Assembly (NCBI GenBank): GCA_026002815.1
Contig: BPGB01000003.1
Span: 124,001-188,000 of the forward strand
Length of the DNA stretch: 64,000 nucleotides
Direction: 5' to 3'
Source of the DNA: Candidatus Woesearchaeota archaeon
GTDB taxonomy: Archaea > Nanobdellota > Nanobdellia > Woesearchaeales > UBA9642
The notes beneath the pieces are model-generated. The model was not told where the DNA came from and made no database searches. It worked only from the letters and a program-made list of their open reading frames with translations. Shown here piece by piece: positions 1-9,600 of this stretch (the stretch's first letter is position 1; each line of letters begins with the position of its first letter). A program made the translations under genes and the position numbers.

Positions 1-381
1 TATAATAGTTACTATAAATATATTATATCAGTTAATATTAATATATCATATAAGTAGATAAATACAATATTTTATCTAATAATCATATTAATTATTTCCT
101 ATACGCATTAATTTTATTATAAAAATATATTATAATATATTATAAATAAAACAATATTATAATTAAAACTAAAAATAACACTATTATTAAAATATTATTA
201 ATTTTTAGAATATATTTTATTAAAAAAATATATTCTTATTAAAATAATTAATTATCAAAAAAGCAATTATTACATGTTTTAAATAATAATTTATTATTAA
301 AAGTATGTTAAAAATATTTTATTAAATAAACTTGTTTCAAAAATAAAAGGCGATGTTTTAAAAAATTTTTAAAAATATAAA
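1..381. other. AT-rich gene-free stretch
   Basis: No reading frame of convincing length or composition is present; the stretch is almost entirely A and T with short poly-A/T tracts. It lies downstream of the minus-strand gene that ends at 382 and probably holds the 3' end of that transcript. No hairpin with a clear U-tract was recognised. Confidence 0.5.
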
Positions 382-735
382 CTACTTTTCTTTTTCTAAA
401 TTTATTATATATGTATCTATTCCTGAAGAAATGAACGCAGTCATTAATATCCTGTATTCTGGAATGGTATATTTCTCTTTTAATAATAATTTTATAGCAT
501 TCTCATATAATGGAACAGAATAATCATCTTCATTCTTTATTACTTTACTTTGAAATATTAATTCATTAATACCATAAATTTCACTAAATCTTTCAGATAT
601 GATTAAACCTTTTTCTACCAAATAATTAATTAACTCGTTAGAAAAATCTTCTAATATTATTTTTTTCTTAACATCTATTTTATTATAAGAAAATATTCTC
701 TCTAATTCGTCATCAATAATTTCTTTTAATCTCAT
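382..735 (-). CDS. Hypothetical protein, 117 aa
   Basis: I do not recognise this protein. It is mostly helical and charged (N-terminal MRLKEIIDDELERIF), with no membrane segment, signal peptide or cysteine cluster. The ATG is preceded by GGGTTTCAAAA, a weak SD. It is the last of four minus-strand genes that start with a TrmB-type regulator, 77 nt after the preceding gene; an 8-bp inverted repeat lies in that gap, so it may be separately controlled or weakly coupled to the operon. It could be a cytosolic partner of the neighbouring small proteins, but nothing in the sequence shows a function. Confidence 0.7.
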   Translation of the reverse strand: MRLKEIIDDELERIFSYNKIDVKKKIILEDFSNELINYLVEKGLIISERFSEIYGINELIFQSKVIKNEDDYSVPLYENAIKLLLKEKYTIPEYRILMTAFISSGIDTYIINLEKEK

Positions 736-750
736 TTTTGAAACCCAAGC

Positions 751-772
751 CGAGTCAAGAAAAGTTGACTCG
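751..772. repeat. Inverted repeat CGAGTCAA-N6-TTGACTCG
   Basis: Perfect 8-bp arms with a 6-nt spacer (GAAAAG) sit in the 77-nt gap between two minus-strand genes. A further GACTC follows at once. It is either a hairpin in the transcript or an operator for the downstream 117-aa gene. There is no T-tract that would make it a clear terminator. Confidence 0.6.
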
Positions 773-812
773 ACTCAGGAAAAAGAGGTGAGTTAGTATA
801 AATTTATTTTAA

Positions 813-1133
813 TTATTTGTTTTTTAATCTAAACAGTAATTCTTCAATCTTTTTAGGCTCTAAATTATATTTTTCAATAATTTGCGAATAATATTTTTTC
901 TCTATAGGTTTATCTGATAATGAAAAGACACGATGCTCCATTAATATACCTTTTGTCGATATATATACGAAAGCTCTGCTAGAGCCGGCATACTCTATAT
1001 ACCTTAAAATTTTATCTTCTAATATTTCTTCTTGTTTTGCAACATTAACCAATTCTGTTAGACTAGCGACTGTTTTTTCAATCAAGTTTTCTCGTTGACT
1101 CTTTGTGTAAACTTCTTTCCATGTGTTAATCAT
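813..1133 (-). CDS. Hypothetical protein, 106 aa
   Basis: Not recognised. The sequence is soluble-looking: an N-terminal helical stretch (TKSQRENLIEKTVASLTELV), a short beta-rich middle (SSRAFVYISTKGILMEHRVF) and a lysine-rich C-terminus. The start is an ATG preceded by GGGAAGTAAAAA. It follows the 152-aa beta-repeat protein by only 14 nt, so the two are almost certainly cotranscribed within the TrmB operon. No catalytic motif is visible and no function is proposed. Confidence 0.75.
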   Translation of the reverse strand: MINTWKEVYTKSQRENLIEKTVASLTELVNVAKQEEILEDKILRYIEYAGSSRAFVYISTKGILMEHRVFSLSDKPIEKKYYSQIIEKYNLEPKKIEELLFRLKNK

Positions 1134-1147
1134 TTTTTACTTCCCAT

Positions 1148-1606
1148 TTAATTAGTAATATTGTTGTTTGATTTTGATGTATCTTTAAGAGATATTATTT
1201 TTTCTAAGTCAGAAGGTTTTTTCCTAAATAAATTTTTAAAATTTAGTAGTGGAGACGTCCTTCCGCCGATCCTATTATATAATCCTAACTGCATCACACA
1301 AGTATCTTTGTTAATTTCTTCATCGACAATATTTATTAGACCTATCTGTGTCAATACAACTTTTGCATTCTTAGAATAATTTAGTGGTGAAACAGATAAT
1401 CCTTTATTTTTGGAAAAATAATTAATTATGCCTGAAACTGAAACACCATTATAACTATCTGATGCATTAATCACGCCTGAAATAGCGATTCCTTTTCCCT
1501 CATATTCAGATATTAATCCGAATAAATTAATATTTATTCCATCAAAATCCTCATTAATATTGTTTATCAGATAAGGAATTCCTTGACGTTTTTCTTCATT
1601 ATTCAT
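1148..1606 (-). CDS. Small beta-repeat protein (LA_2272-like repeats)
   Basis: About 152 aa. The middle consists of degenerate short repeats of the form L/V-x-x-G-L/V-I-N-x (for example INLFGLISEY, GIAISGVINA, GVSVSGIINY, VVLTQIGLIN, VMQLGLYN). Such repeats occur in surface-repeat families annotated LA_2272 and in uncharacterised DPANN proteins; that comparison is from memory. There is no signal peptide or membrane segment, and the C-terminus is basic. The ATG at 1606 is chosen over the GTG at 1615 because the GTG lies inside a good SD (GGCGGTGATT). It is 34 nt downstream of the TrmB-like gene and 14 nt upstream of the next gene, so it is part of an operon. The function is unknown. Confidence 0.75.
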   Translation of the reverse strand: MNNEEKRQGIPYLINNINEDFDGININLFGLISEYEGKGIAISGVINASDSYNGVSVSGIINYFSKNKGLSVSPLNYSKNAKVVLTQIGLINIVDEEINKDTCVMQLGLYNRIGGRTSPLLNFKNLFRKKPSDLEKIISLKDTSKSNNNITN

Positions 1607-1640
1607 TATAATCACCGCCGAAAATTCTTATAAAATAAAT

Positions 1641-2438
1641 TTATTTCTTCTTCCACATCTGTTCAAACATTTCTTTTAATGTTGAGGTGAAACCTGTGGT
1701 TCTTACCCATACGCCTAAATCATAGCTTGGATTTGTTTCTTTATCATCAGTTAGCATAAATAGCATGTGCTTGTTATCTACTAAAACAAATCTTGAATTC
1801 ATATTAGGCATTGCCTTGACTTCTGCTATTCCTTTTAGTTCTTCTGCAAATGCTTCAGTATTATTATCTTTTGAATGAGGTATTATTATTTTTATTTCAA
1901 TTCCTTTCTCAGAAACTCTCTTCAAAGTTTTCTTCATAACATTTATTTTTCTCATTAAACCCTCATAAGAAGTCATAATATAAACAGTTTTCTCTGCTTC
2001 TTTAATTAATGATTCTATTTTTTCATAAACATTATTTCTATCTTTGACTAAGCCGACCATTTCTGTAGGATCTATGGTTTCTATTCCGTGATTATGTAAT
2101 TCTGTTAATTGATTTAAAACAGGTGATTCTTTTAATTCTTCCATTTGTTTTTCTTTTCGTAAGGACTCTTCTTTTATCCTCTTTTTTATATTATTAATAA
2201 CTTCAGAAGGCGGTATTGCCATATATTTTATTGGTTTTCCTAGTTTCATTATTATAAAACCTTTTTTTTCTAATGACTCTAAAACATCATAAGTTCTTGA
2301 TCTTGGAACATTAGAAATATCACTTAATTCTCCAGCAGAACTAACTCCTCTGGATAATAGTGCAGCCCATATTTTTGCTTCATAAGAATTTAATCCAAAA
2401 TCCTTCATTTTTTTTATTAATTCTGGTTGTAATAACAT
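1641..2438 (-). CDS. TrmB family transcriptional regulator
   Basis: 265 aa. The N-terminus is a TrmB-type winged helix (GLNSYEAKIWAALLSRG, then a recognition region SNVPRSRTYDVLESLEKKG). A coiled linker (roughly 80-115) and a C-terminal phospholipase-D-like sensor domain (ESLIKEAEKTVYIMTSYEG onward) follow. TrmB proteins usually respond to sugars or metabolites and repress or activate nearby genes. Start at 2438 because GGGGGTTAAG precedes this ATG; a TTG 15 nt upstream falls in the SD. It is the first gene of a four-gene operon that reads away from the putative origin, so autoregulation is plausible but not shown. Confidence 0.9.
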   Translation of the reverse strand: MLLQPELIKKMKDFGLNSYEAKIWAALLSRGVSSAGELSDISNVPRSRTYDVLESLEKKGFIIMKLGKPIKYMAIPPSEVINNIKKRIKEESLRKEKQMEELKESPVLNQLTELHNHGIETIDPTEMVGLVKDRNNVYEKIESLIKEAEKTVYIMTSYEGLMRKINVMKKTLKRVSEKGIEIKIIIPHSKDNNTEAFAEELKGIAEVKAMPNMNSRFVLVDNKHMLFMLTDDKETNPSYDLGVWVRTTGFTSTLKEMFEQMWKKK

Positions 2439-2800
2439 AATCTTAACCCCCAACGATTTTTTGAACTAACTTTTTTATTTGAAAAATTATAAAATTGAAC
2501 ATAGGAAAGTATTATTTCTTTATAAATTTTTTCATTTAGTTGCTATTGTAGAGTGAAAACTATTTTTATTTATTTAGATAAATAACTGTTTTTAGAAATA
2601 TAACTTTTTAAGTATTTTAAAGCATAATATTAGTTTAGAATATCTTTTTCTATTTTAGAATTTGAGAATATATATTATATTAGAAAATATACGTCTATTT
2701 TAGAATATATATTCGTTTTAGAATATTTTCATTTAAAAACATTCGGTTCTTTTATATTTTATTAAGTGTTCTTTAAAGTATATTTAATAAGTTAATAACG

Positions 2801-2821
2801 ACCCCTTTGTTTCTTTTAAAA
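2801..2821 (-). promoter_or_regulatory. ORB-like Orc1/Cdc6 binding site, left
   Basis: Read on the minus strand the site contains AAAGAAACAAAGGGGT, matching the GAAAC-AAAGGGG core and G-string of archaeal origin recognition boxes. The dyad half (TTCCA) is poorly kept. It shares AGAAA-Y-AAAGGGGT with the box at 3407-3427 in the opposite orientation. Confidence 0.65.
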
Positions 2822-3110
2822 AAGAAAAGATAAAAGATTTACTTAAAAAAATAACTATTTTTTATTTATTTCTATATTGAAAATAAATATATAATATATA
2901 TTTAATATTATATATTTAATATTATAAATTTGAAATAGAATATATTACAAAATAGATTTTATAAAAAATATATTGTAAAAAATAGTTTACAAAAGATATT
3001 CTAAATATTTATTCCTTGTTATTTTTAATAAATATTTAATATATTATTTTTAAATATCTATTATATCTATATTTAAATATATGTGTTCTGTACTATTTTT
3101 ATTATATATT

Positions 3111-3167
3111 TATATGTATTTTTTATATTTATATGTATTTTTTATATTTATATGTATTTTTTATATA
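3111..3167. repeat. Three 19-bp tandem repeats in the origin
   Basis: The unit TATATGTATTTTTTATATT occurs three times at 3111, 3130 and 3149, the third copy diverging near its end. It lies between the two ORB-like boxes. It may belong to the DNA-unwinding element or bind a protein; its A+T content alone makes it easy to melt. Confidence 0.8.
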
Positions 3168-3406
3168 ATTTTTTAACGACTATTCTACTATTCTGTGTAT
3201 ATTTATTATTTTATATTAAAGCTATTGTATTATAGAAATTATTTTATTATAAAATATATTATAAGAAAATTATAATTTATTTACTTTATTTTTACAATAT
3301 AAGGATTTAATTGTTTTTATTTATTATTTTATTAGGTTTTTTACCTTTTTTATAACATTTATATATAATAACTATTTTTTTAAAACATTCATTTTCTTGC
3401 CAAAAT

Positions 3407-3427
3407 CTCCATTAGAAATAAAGGGGT
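3407..3427 (+). promoter_or_regulatory. ORB-like Orc1/Cdc6 binding site, right
   Basis: CTCCATTAGAAATAAAGGGG followed by T. It keeps the TCCA half, the GAAA-Y-AAAGGGGT core and the G-string of ORB elements. It points toward orc1/cdc6, about 170 bp away, and mirrors the box at 2801-2821. Confidence 0.7.
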
Positions 3428-3600
3428 GGTATATTTTTTCTAAAATATTATTCAAAAAATCTCTTATTCATAAAATATATTCTAAAAATATTTTTATTAA
3501 ATATATTTTATAGATACACAACATTTATATAACCTTTATTTCTTCTGGAATTGATTTTGATATTATTTTTTTATAAAATTATTTTGGAAAGGAAAATAAA

Positions 3601-4806
3601 ATGAGTATAGGAGAATTTTTAGAAAACTTCATAAGAAAAGAATCTTTATTTAAAAATAAGACTGTTCTTCAAAGTGCATATTTTCCAGATGAAGTGCTTC
3701 ACAGAGAGGAACAGATTAATCAACTAGCAAAAATATTAGCACCTAGCTTACGCTCAGAAAGGCCTTCAAACATATTTGTTTATGGAAAAACAGGCACTGG
3801 AAAAACTTTAACAGTACAATATACATTAAAAGAATTAATGAAAATAGCCCAGAGAGAGAACATTCCTTTAAAATATGTTTATATAAATTGTAAGTTAAAG
3901 AAAATTGCAGATACGGAATATAGATTGATAGCAGAAATATCACGTCATTTAGGAAAATCAATACCTCCAACAGGACTTCCTACTGATGAAGTTTATAATA
4001 TTTTTTATAAAGCGATAAATCAGGAAAGAAAAATAATAATTATTGTCCTAGATGAAATAGATCAATTGGTTAAAAAAATAGGTGATGAATTAATATATAA
4101 TCTGACAAGAATAAATACTGAACTTAAAGAAAGTCAAGTTTCAATTATAGGAATAAGTAATGACGTGATGTTCGCAGATGATTTGGATCCACGTGTTAAA
4201 AGTTCATTGAGTGAAGAAGAGATTATATTTCCATCATATAATGCCTTACAAATACAAGATATACTTAAAAAACGTTGTTCTGAAGCAGTAAAAGATGGAG
4301 TAATAGAGGAAGGGGTTATTGCTAAGTGTGCGGCTTATGCAGCTAGAGAACACGGTGATGCCAGAAGAGCTTTAGAGTTAATAAGAGTAGCTGTTGAAAT
4401 AGCAGAAAGAAAAGGTTTATCAAAAATAACTTTAAAAGAAATTGATGAATCAGAGGAAAAGATAGAAAAAGACAGGGTAATAGATATAATAACAACACAA
4501 CCAAAACAATTTCAATTGGTTCTTTACTCAATATTATTGCTTGCTGGAAGAAAAAAAGCAAACGAACCAATATTTACTGGAGATATATATGCTCTTTACA
4601 AAGATTTATGCTTAAAAACTAATATGAGACCTCTTACTCAAAGAAGAGTGTCTGATGTAATATCTGAATTTGATTTATTAGGAATAATAAACGCAAGAGT
4701 TATAAGCAAGGGAAGATATGGAAGAACCAGAGAAGTTAATATAATAACAAATGAATCATTAAATCAAAAAATAATATCTATACTAGAAACAGCACTTTCA
4801 TTATAA
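3601..4806 (+). CDS. cdc6: Orc1/Cdc6 replication initiator
   Basis: 401 aa, the usual size. It binds origin recognition boxes and loads the MCM helicase. AAA+ domain: Walker A GKTGTGKT at 62-69, Walker B VLDEIDQ around 149-155, sensor region IIGISND, and an arginine-rich region HGDARRALELIR (sensor 2). A winged-helix DNA-binding domain fills about residues 300-401 (PLTQRRVSDVISEFDLLGI). The ATG follows GGAAAGGAAAATAAA, a usable SD. It stands at the head of a plus-strand run with the two PolD genes and directly borders the putative origin, so autoregulation through the nearby ORB is possible. Only one orc1/cdc6 gene is in this window. Confidence 0.97.
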   Translation: MSIGEFLENFIRKESLFKNKTVLQSAYFPDEVLHREEQINQLAKILAPSLRSERPSNIFVYGKTGTGKTLTVQYTLKELMKIAQRENIPLKYVYINCKLKKIADTEYRLIAEISRHLGKSIPPTGLPTDEVYNIFYKAINQERKIIIIVLDEIDQLVKKIGDELIYNLTRINTELKESQVSIIGISNDVMFADDLDPRVKSSLSEEEIIFPSYNALQIQDILKKRCSEAVKDGVIEEGVIAKCAAYAAREHGDARRALELIRVAVEIAERKGLSKITLKEIDESEEKIEKDRVIDIITTQPKQFQLVLYSILLLAGRKKANEPIFTGDIYALYKDLCLKTNMRPLTQRRVSDVISEFDLLGIINARVISKGRYGRTREVNIITNESLNQKIISILETALSL

Positions 4807-4888
4807 TTATTTTTTTAATTAACTATTAATTATTTTATTAAAATTCGTTTTTATTGATAATTATTTATTATTGATAATTGTTTAAAAA

Positions 4889-6631
4889 ATGGAAAAGAAA
4901 CAAATAATACAATTTTATATAGAAAATAATATTCTCATAAGTCCTGAATTAATAGATGACTTAAACATACCTTTTCCAATAAACACTCCTTTTATAGTTC
5001 TAAACAAAGATGTATTATTAATTACCGAGCATAAAATACCTATTAATGTTAATGATTATGAAAAAGCCTTTGTTTTAAAAGAAAAAAATTATAATAAAAG
5101 ATTATATGAAAAGTTTAAAGAATATATTCTACTTAATATTAAGAAGGAAGACAATATTGAGCAAGAGGAAAACAAAAATTCTTTTGATATAAATATTACT
5201 AATAAGCAAGATTCTCCAATTTCTAAAGAAGAAGATAAAAATTCATTAGTGATTGTTGAAAAAAACAAAGAAGAATTTCCTGAAGAATTATCAGAATCAA
5301 ACATAGATGCATATAAAGAAGAATATATGAAGAAACATCGTATAAGAGTGATCTTTGATTACAAAGAAAAAAATAAGAAGCGAACAGTAATGGATTTTGT
5401 AGGTTTCTTCAATTCTCGTTTTAAAGAATTAGAAAAGATACTTCGCTCAAGAAAAGAACTGCAAAATCCAACATCTATTTCTAGAATATTATCTAAAAAA
5501 GAAAAAGACACTGTCTCAATAATAGGAATGGTTTATGACAAGTCTTTTTCAAAAAATAATAACATAATATTAACTATTGAAGACCAAACTGGACTAATAA
5601 AAGTCGTCGTTACACAATCTAAAGAGGAATTATTTTTATTGGCACAAGAGATACAACTTGACGAAGTAATAGGAGTTACTGGATTATATGATGGATTAAT
5701 CTTTGCTAATGAAATAATTATTCCAGACATTCCCCTGACAAAAGAATTAAAAAAATCACCTGAAGAAGGTTACTTTGTTGTAATTACTGATCCTCAAATA
5801 GGAAATAAATTATTTTTAGAAGAAGAGTTTAAAAAATTTTTGCAATGGATTAATGGAGAGAATGAAAAATATAAAGACATAGTTTCTAAAATAAAATATT
5901 TATTTATTGTTGGAGACTTAGTTGAAGGTGTAGGAATATATCCTGATCAAGAATACGACCTGAGCATAATAGATGTTAAGGAGCAGTATAAAAAACTTGC
6001 AGAGTATTTGCGCAATATAAAAATCCCTATAATAGTTTGTCCAGGAAATCATGACGTTGGAAGATTAAGCGAACCTCAACCCGGATTTAGAGATGAATAT
6101 AGCAAGGAGTTATGGATGTTGCCAAATGTTATTGCTTTAAGCAATCCTTCTATGGTAAATATTTTTTATTCAGATAATTTTGAGGGATTTAATGTGCTGT
6201 TATATCATGGAGGTTCATTCTTTTACTATTTTAACAATGTTCAATCAATAAGAAAAAATGGCGGTGCTACACGGTCTGACTTAGTTATGAAATATCTTCT
6301 TCAAAGAAGACATCTTGCTCCAAGTCACACATCAACTTTGTATGTTCCTGATAGTAAGAAAGATCCTTTAATTATAGATAAGGTCCCTGATTTCTTTTTT
6401 TCCGGACACGTCCATAGGTCAACAGTTAATAACTATAGAAACATAACTTGCATCAATGCTTCTTGTTGGGTTGCAAAAACAGAAGAACAAGAAAGAAGAG
6501 GTCTAGATCCTCAGCCAGGAAGAGCGTTTGTTGTAAACATGAATAATAGAGAAGTAAAGATATTAAACTTTTTATCAAAAGAATCAGATGATAAAATTTC
6601 AGAGGATAAAAATAAATATATTTTGGGTTAA
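4889..6631 (+). CDS. polB: DNA polymerase D small subunit (DP1)
   Basis: 580 aa. It is the exonuclease/phosphoesterase subunit of the archaeal replicative polymerase PolD. The N-terminal third is charged and linker-like, an OB-fold follows (about 205-285, TVSIIGMVYDKSF to VTGLYDGLIFANE), and then the calcineurin-like phosphoesterase domain. Motifs seen: ITDPQIG, GDLVEGVG, GNHD, HGG and SGHVH. The first motif reads D-P-Q where family members normally have D-x-H, so one metal ligand appears changed; the other motifs are intact, and 3'-5' exonuclease activity is uncertain rather than excluded. It ends one base before the start of the large-subunit gene, so the two are translationally close. Confidence 0.95.
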   Translation: MEKKQIIQFYIENNILISPELIDDLNIPFPINTPFIVLNKDVLLITEHKIPINVNDYEKAFVLKEKNYNKRLYEKFKEYILLNIKKEDNIEQEENKNSFDINITNKQDSPISKEEDKNSLVIVEKNKEEFPEELSESNIDAYKEEYMKKHRIRVIFDYKEKNKKRTVMDFVGFFNSRFKELEKILRSRKELQNPTSISRILSKKEKDTVSIIGMVYDKSFSKNNNIILTIEDQTGLIKVVVTQSKEELFLLAQEIQLDEVIGVTGLYDGLIFANEIIIPDIPLTKELKKSPEEGYFVVITDPQIGNKLFLEEEFKKFLQWINGENEKYKDIVSKIKYLFIVGDLVEGVGIYPDQEYDLSIIDVKEQYKKLAEYLRNIKIPIIVCPGNHDVGRLSEPQPGFRDEYSKELWMLPNVIALSNPSMVNIFYSDNFEGFNVLLYHGGSFFYYFNNVQSIRKNGGATRSDLVMKYLLQRRHLAPSHTSTLYVPDSKKDPLIIDKVPDFFFSGHVHRSTVNNYRNITCINASCWVAKTEEQERRGLDPQPGRAFVVNMNNREVKILNFLSKESDDKISEDKNKYILG

Positions 6632-6632
6632 A

Positions 6633-9600
6633 ATGGTAGAGTGTTCAAAAGAAATGGGTGAATATTTTAAGGAGCTTGAAGAAAAGTGTTTTAGAGAATT
6701 CAAGATAGCTTCTGAATCAAGAAAAAAGGGATACGACCCTGTGAATGTTCCAGAAATAATTCTTGCTAAAAACATGGCAGAGAGAGTAATTGGTTTAATC
6801 AGCGTTATTGCTCCACAATTAAAAGATAGTGGTGCAACTGATAGAATTACAGAATTAGAAAAAGAATATGGCGTCCTTGATTGGAGAGTAGCCTTTAAGA
6901 TAGCTGAGGAAGTGGCTAGGGAAAAATTTTGTAAGTTTAAAGATGAAAAAGAGGCCATAGAAGTAGGCATAAGAACAGGATTTGCTTATGTTACTGTTGG
7001 TGTGGTTTCAAGTCCCATAGAAGGGTTTACGCATATAGATATAATGGATAGAATGGATGGTCAGGGAAAATATTTTTGTGTAAATTTTTCTGGACCAATA
7101 AGAAATGCAGGTGGAACAGCAGCCGCAGTATGTGTTCTAATAGCAGATTATATCAGAAAAAAATTCGGTTATGCAAAATATGATGCTACAGAATTAGAAA
7201 TAAAAAGAACCTATTCTGAGATAGAAGATTATCATACAAGATTTAGTCCTAGACAATATTTTCCTAGTAAGGAAGAGATTGATTTTTTAATGAGGAATGT
7301 TCCTGTACAGATTGGTGCAGAACCTTCTGAGAGGTATGAGGTTTCTAATTATAAGGATCTTCCAAGAGTACCCACTAATATAATAAGAAGTGGTTTTTGT
7401 CTTATTTATACTGATTGTATACCGCTTAAGGCTGCAAAATTATGGAAGCAGTTGAGTAAATGGGGAAAAGATTTTGATATGGATGATTGGATGTTCTTAG
7501 AGAATTATTTAAAAATTCAAAAAGCTGCAAAAGCTATGAAGAAAAAAACAGAACAAGTAGGAAAGATTTCCCCTGATTATACGTATATAAAGGATCTGGT
7601 TGCAGGACGACCTGTTTTAGGATATCCATTAAGAAACGGAGCTTTCAGATTAAGATATGGTCGTTCAAGGGTTTCAGGGTATTCTGCACAATCAATACAT
7701 CCTGCAACAATGCACATTCTTAATGGTTATATCGCAATAGCTACTCAATTAAAAGTTGAGAGGCCAGGAAAGGCTGCAGCAATAACGAGTTGTGATACTA
7801 TAGATGGCCCTATTGTTAAATTATATAATGGAAATGTAGTATTCTTAGAAAACGAGGCATTAGCCAAGCAATATAAAAAAGAAATAAAAGAAATACTTTA
7901 TTTAGGAGATATTCTTGTTTCATACGGGGACTTTTTCAATAGAAATCATCCATTGGTTCCTGCAGGTTATTGTCAAGAATATTGGATTTTAGAATTTAAA
8001 AAAGAGGCCTTAGAAAAATATCCTACACAAAAATATTTGGAGCAAAAAGAGTTAATTCAAGAGTCCGACTTAAGAATCATAGATTTTAACAATATAGATT
8101 TTCAAAAAATGTCTGAAGACCTAAGGATTTCTAAAGAAAAACTAGAATTAATATTCAGAAAACCCTTAAGAACAAAATTATCTGCTGAAGCTGCAATATT
8201 TATATCTAAAAAGATGAATATTCCGCTTCACCCTTATTATACATATTTTTGGAAGAGTATTAATGTTTATGAATTAAAATCTTTAGTAAACTGGTTTTTG
8301 GAAGCAAAAATAATACATTATGAAGGTAAATCAGATAGCAGGATAGAAAAAATAGTTCTTCCAAAAAATGATGCTAAAAGGGCTTTAGAATTATTAGGCG
8401 TTCCTCATATCTTTGTTAATAACGAGTTTGTAGTTATTGAGGGAGATCACGCAGAGGCACTATTGGCAACATTAAATATTCATGAATTTTTGTTAAAAGA
8501 AGACATAGAGTCAATAAATAGAATAATAAGAGATACACAACCAGATCCAGATAAGGAAGAAGAACTAATTCTTAAGATAATCAACAGAATAGCTCCATTT
8601 ATAGTAAGGGATAAGGCAGGAATATTTATTGGTTCAAGAATGGGTCGTCCCGAGAAAGCAAAGATGAGAAAATTAGTTGGTCAGCCCAATATGCTTTTTC
8701 CAGTTGGTGAAGAAGGCGGTAAGATGAGAAGTCTTCAATCAGCAATGGAGACAGGAAAAATAACCTCTAATTTTCCCATATTTTATTGTAATAAGTGTAA
8801 AAGGAAAACACCTTTTAGTGTTTGTGAGGTTTGTGACAGGCTTACTGAGAAGAAATTATATTGCACAGTATGTAAGAATATAGATTGTAATGATGAGTCT
8901 CATAATAAAATGTCTTATTCGAACTATTCTATTAATATAAACGATATATTTCCGCATATTCTAAAAAAACTAAACACTAAAATATACCCTGACCTTATAA
9001 AAGGAATAAAAGGAACATCTAATGCAAATCATATACCTGAACATTTAATAAAAGGAGTATTACGTGCAAAATACAATGTTTGTGTTTTTAAAGATGGAAC
9101 CATACGGTATGATATATCAGAAGTACCATTGACACATTTTAAGCCTAAGGAAATAGGTGTAAGTGTAGAGAAACTTAAAAAATTAGGATATGTTAAAGAT
9201 ACAAAAGGAAGACCTCTAGAGAGGGAAGATCAGATTTTAGAGCTTAAACCACAAGACATAGTCATTCCATGTAGTCCAGATAGTCCTGAAGAACCTTCTG
9301 ATGAAGTATTATTCAGAACGGCAAATTTTATTGATGAATTATTAGAGAAGCTTTATGGTCAAAAACCATATTATAAGTTAAAATCTAAAGAAGACTTAAT
9401 AGGTCATTTAGTGATCGGTCTAGCACCTCACACTTCCGCAGGTATTCTCGGTAGAATAATAGGTTTTTCAAAAACACAAGCATACCTTGCACATCCAATG
9501 TTTCATGCAGCAATGAGAAGAGATGCTGATGGAGACGAATCGTGTATCTTATTATTATTAGACGGGCTTTTAAATTTTTCAAAAGAATACCTATCTAATA

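Larger units (their letters stand above)
2439..3600. other. Putative replication origin (oriC) intergenic region
   Basis: This 1.16 kb contains no gene and lies directly upstream of orc1/cdc6, the usual place for an archaeal origin. It holds two ORB-like boxes in opposite orientation (2801-2821 minus, 3407-3427 plus) that face outward around about 590 bp of nearly pure A+T, a plausible unwinding element. Within that is a three-copy 19-bp tandem repeat (from 3111), and on its flank are repeated TTTTAGAATAT-like words (about 2588-2727, reversed near 3480). Origin function is inferred from family knowledge and these elements; no replication data are available. Confidence 0.75.

Noticed and set aside
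3106-3167. Repeats near the origin as a CRISPR array
   Set aside because: Units are directly adjacent without spacers and lack the palindromic repeat form; no cas operon is present.
6588-6632. Earlier in-frame start for the PolD large subunit
   Set aside because: It lies inside the DP1 gene and would add 15 residues with no SD; the ATG at 6633 directly follows the DP1 stop.
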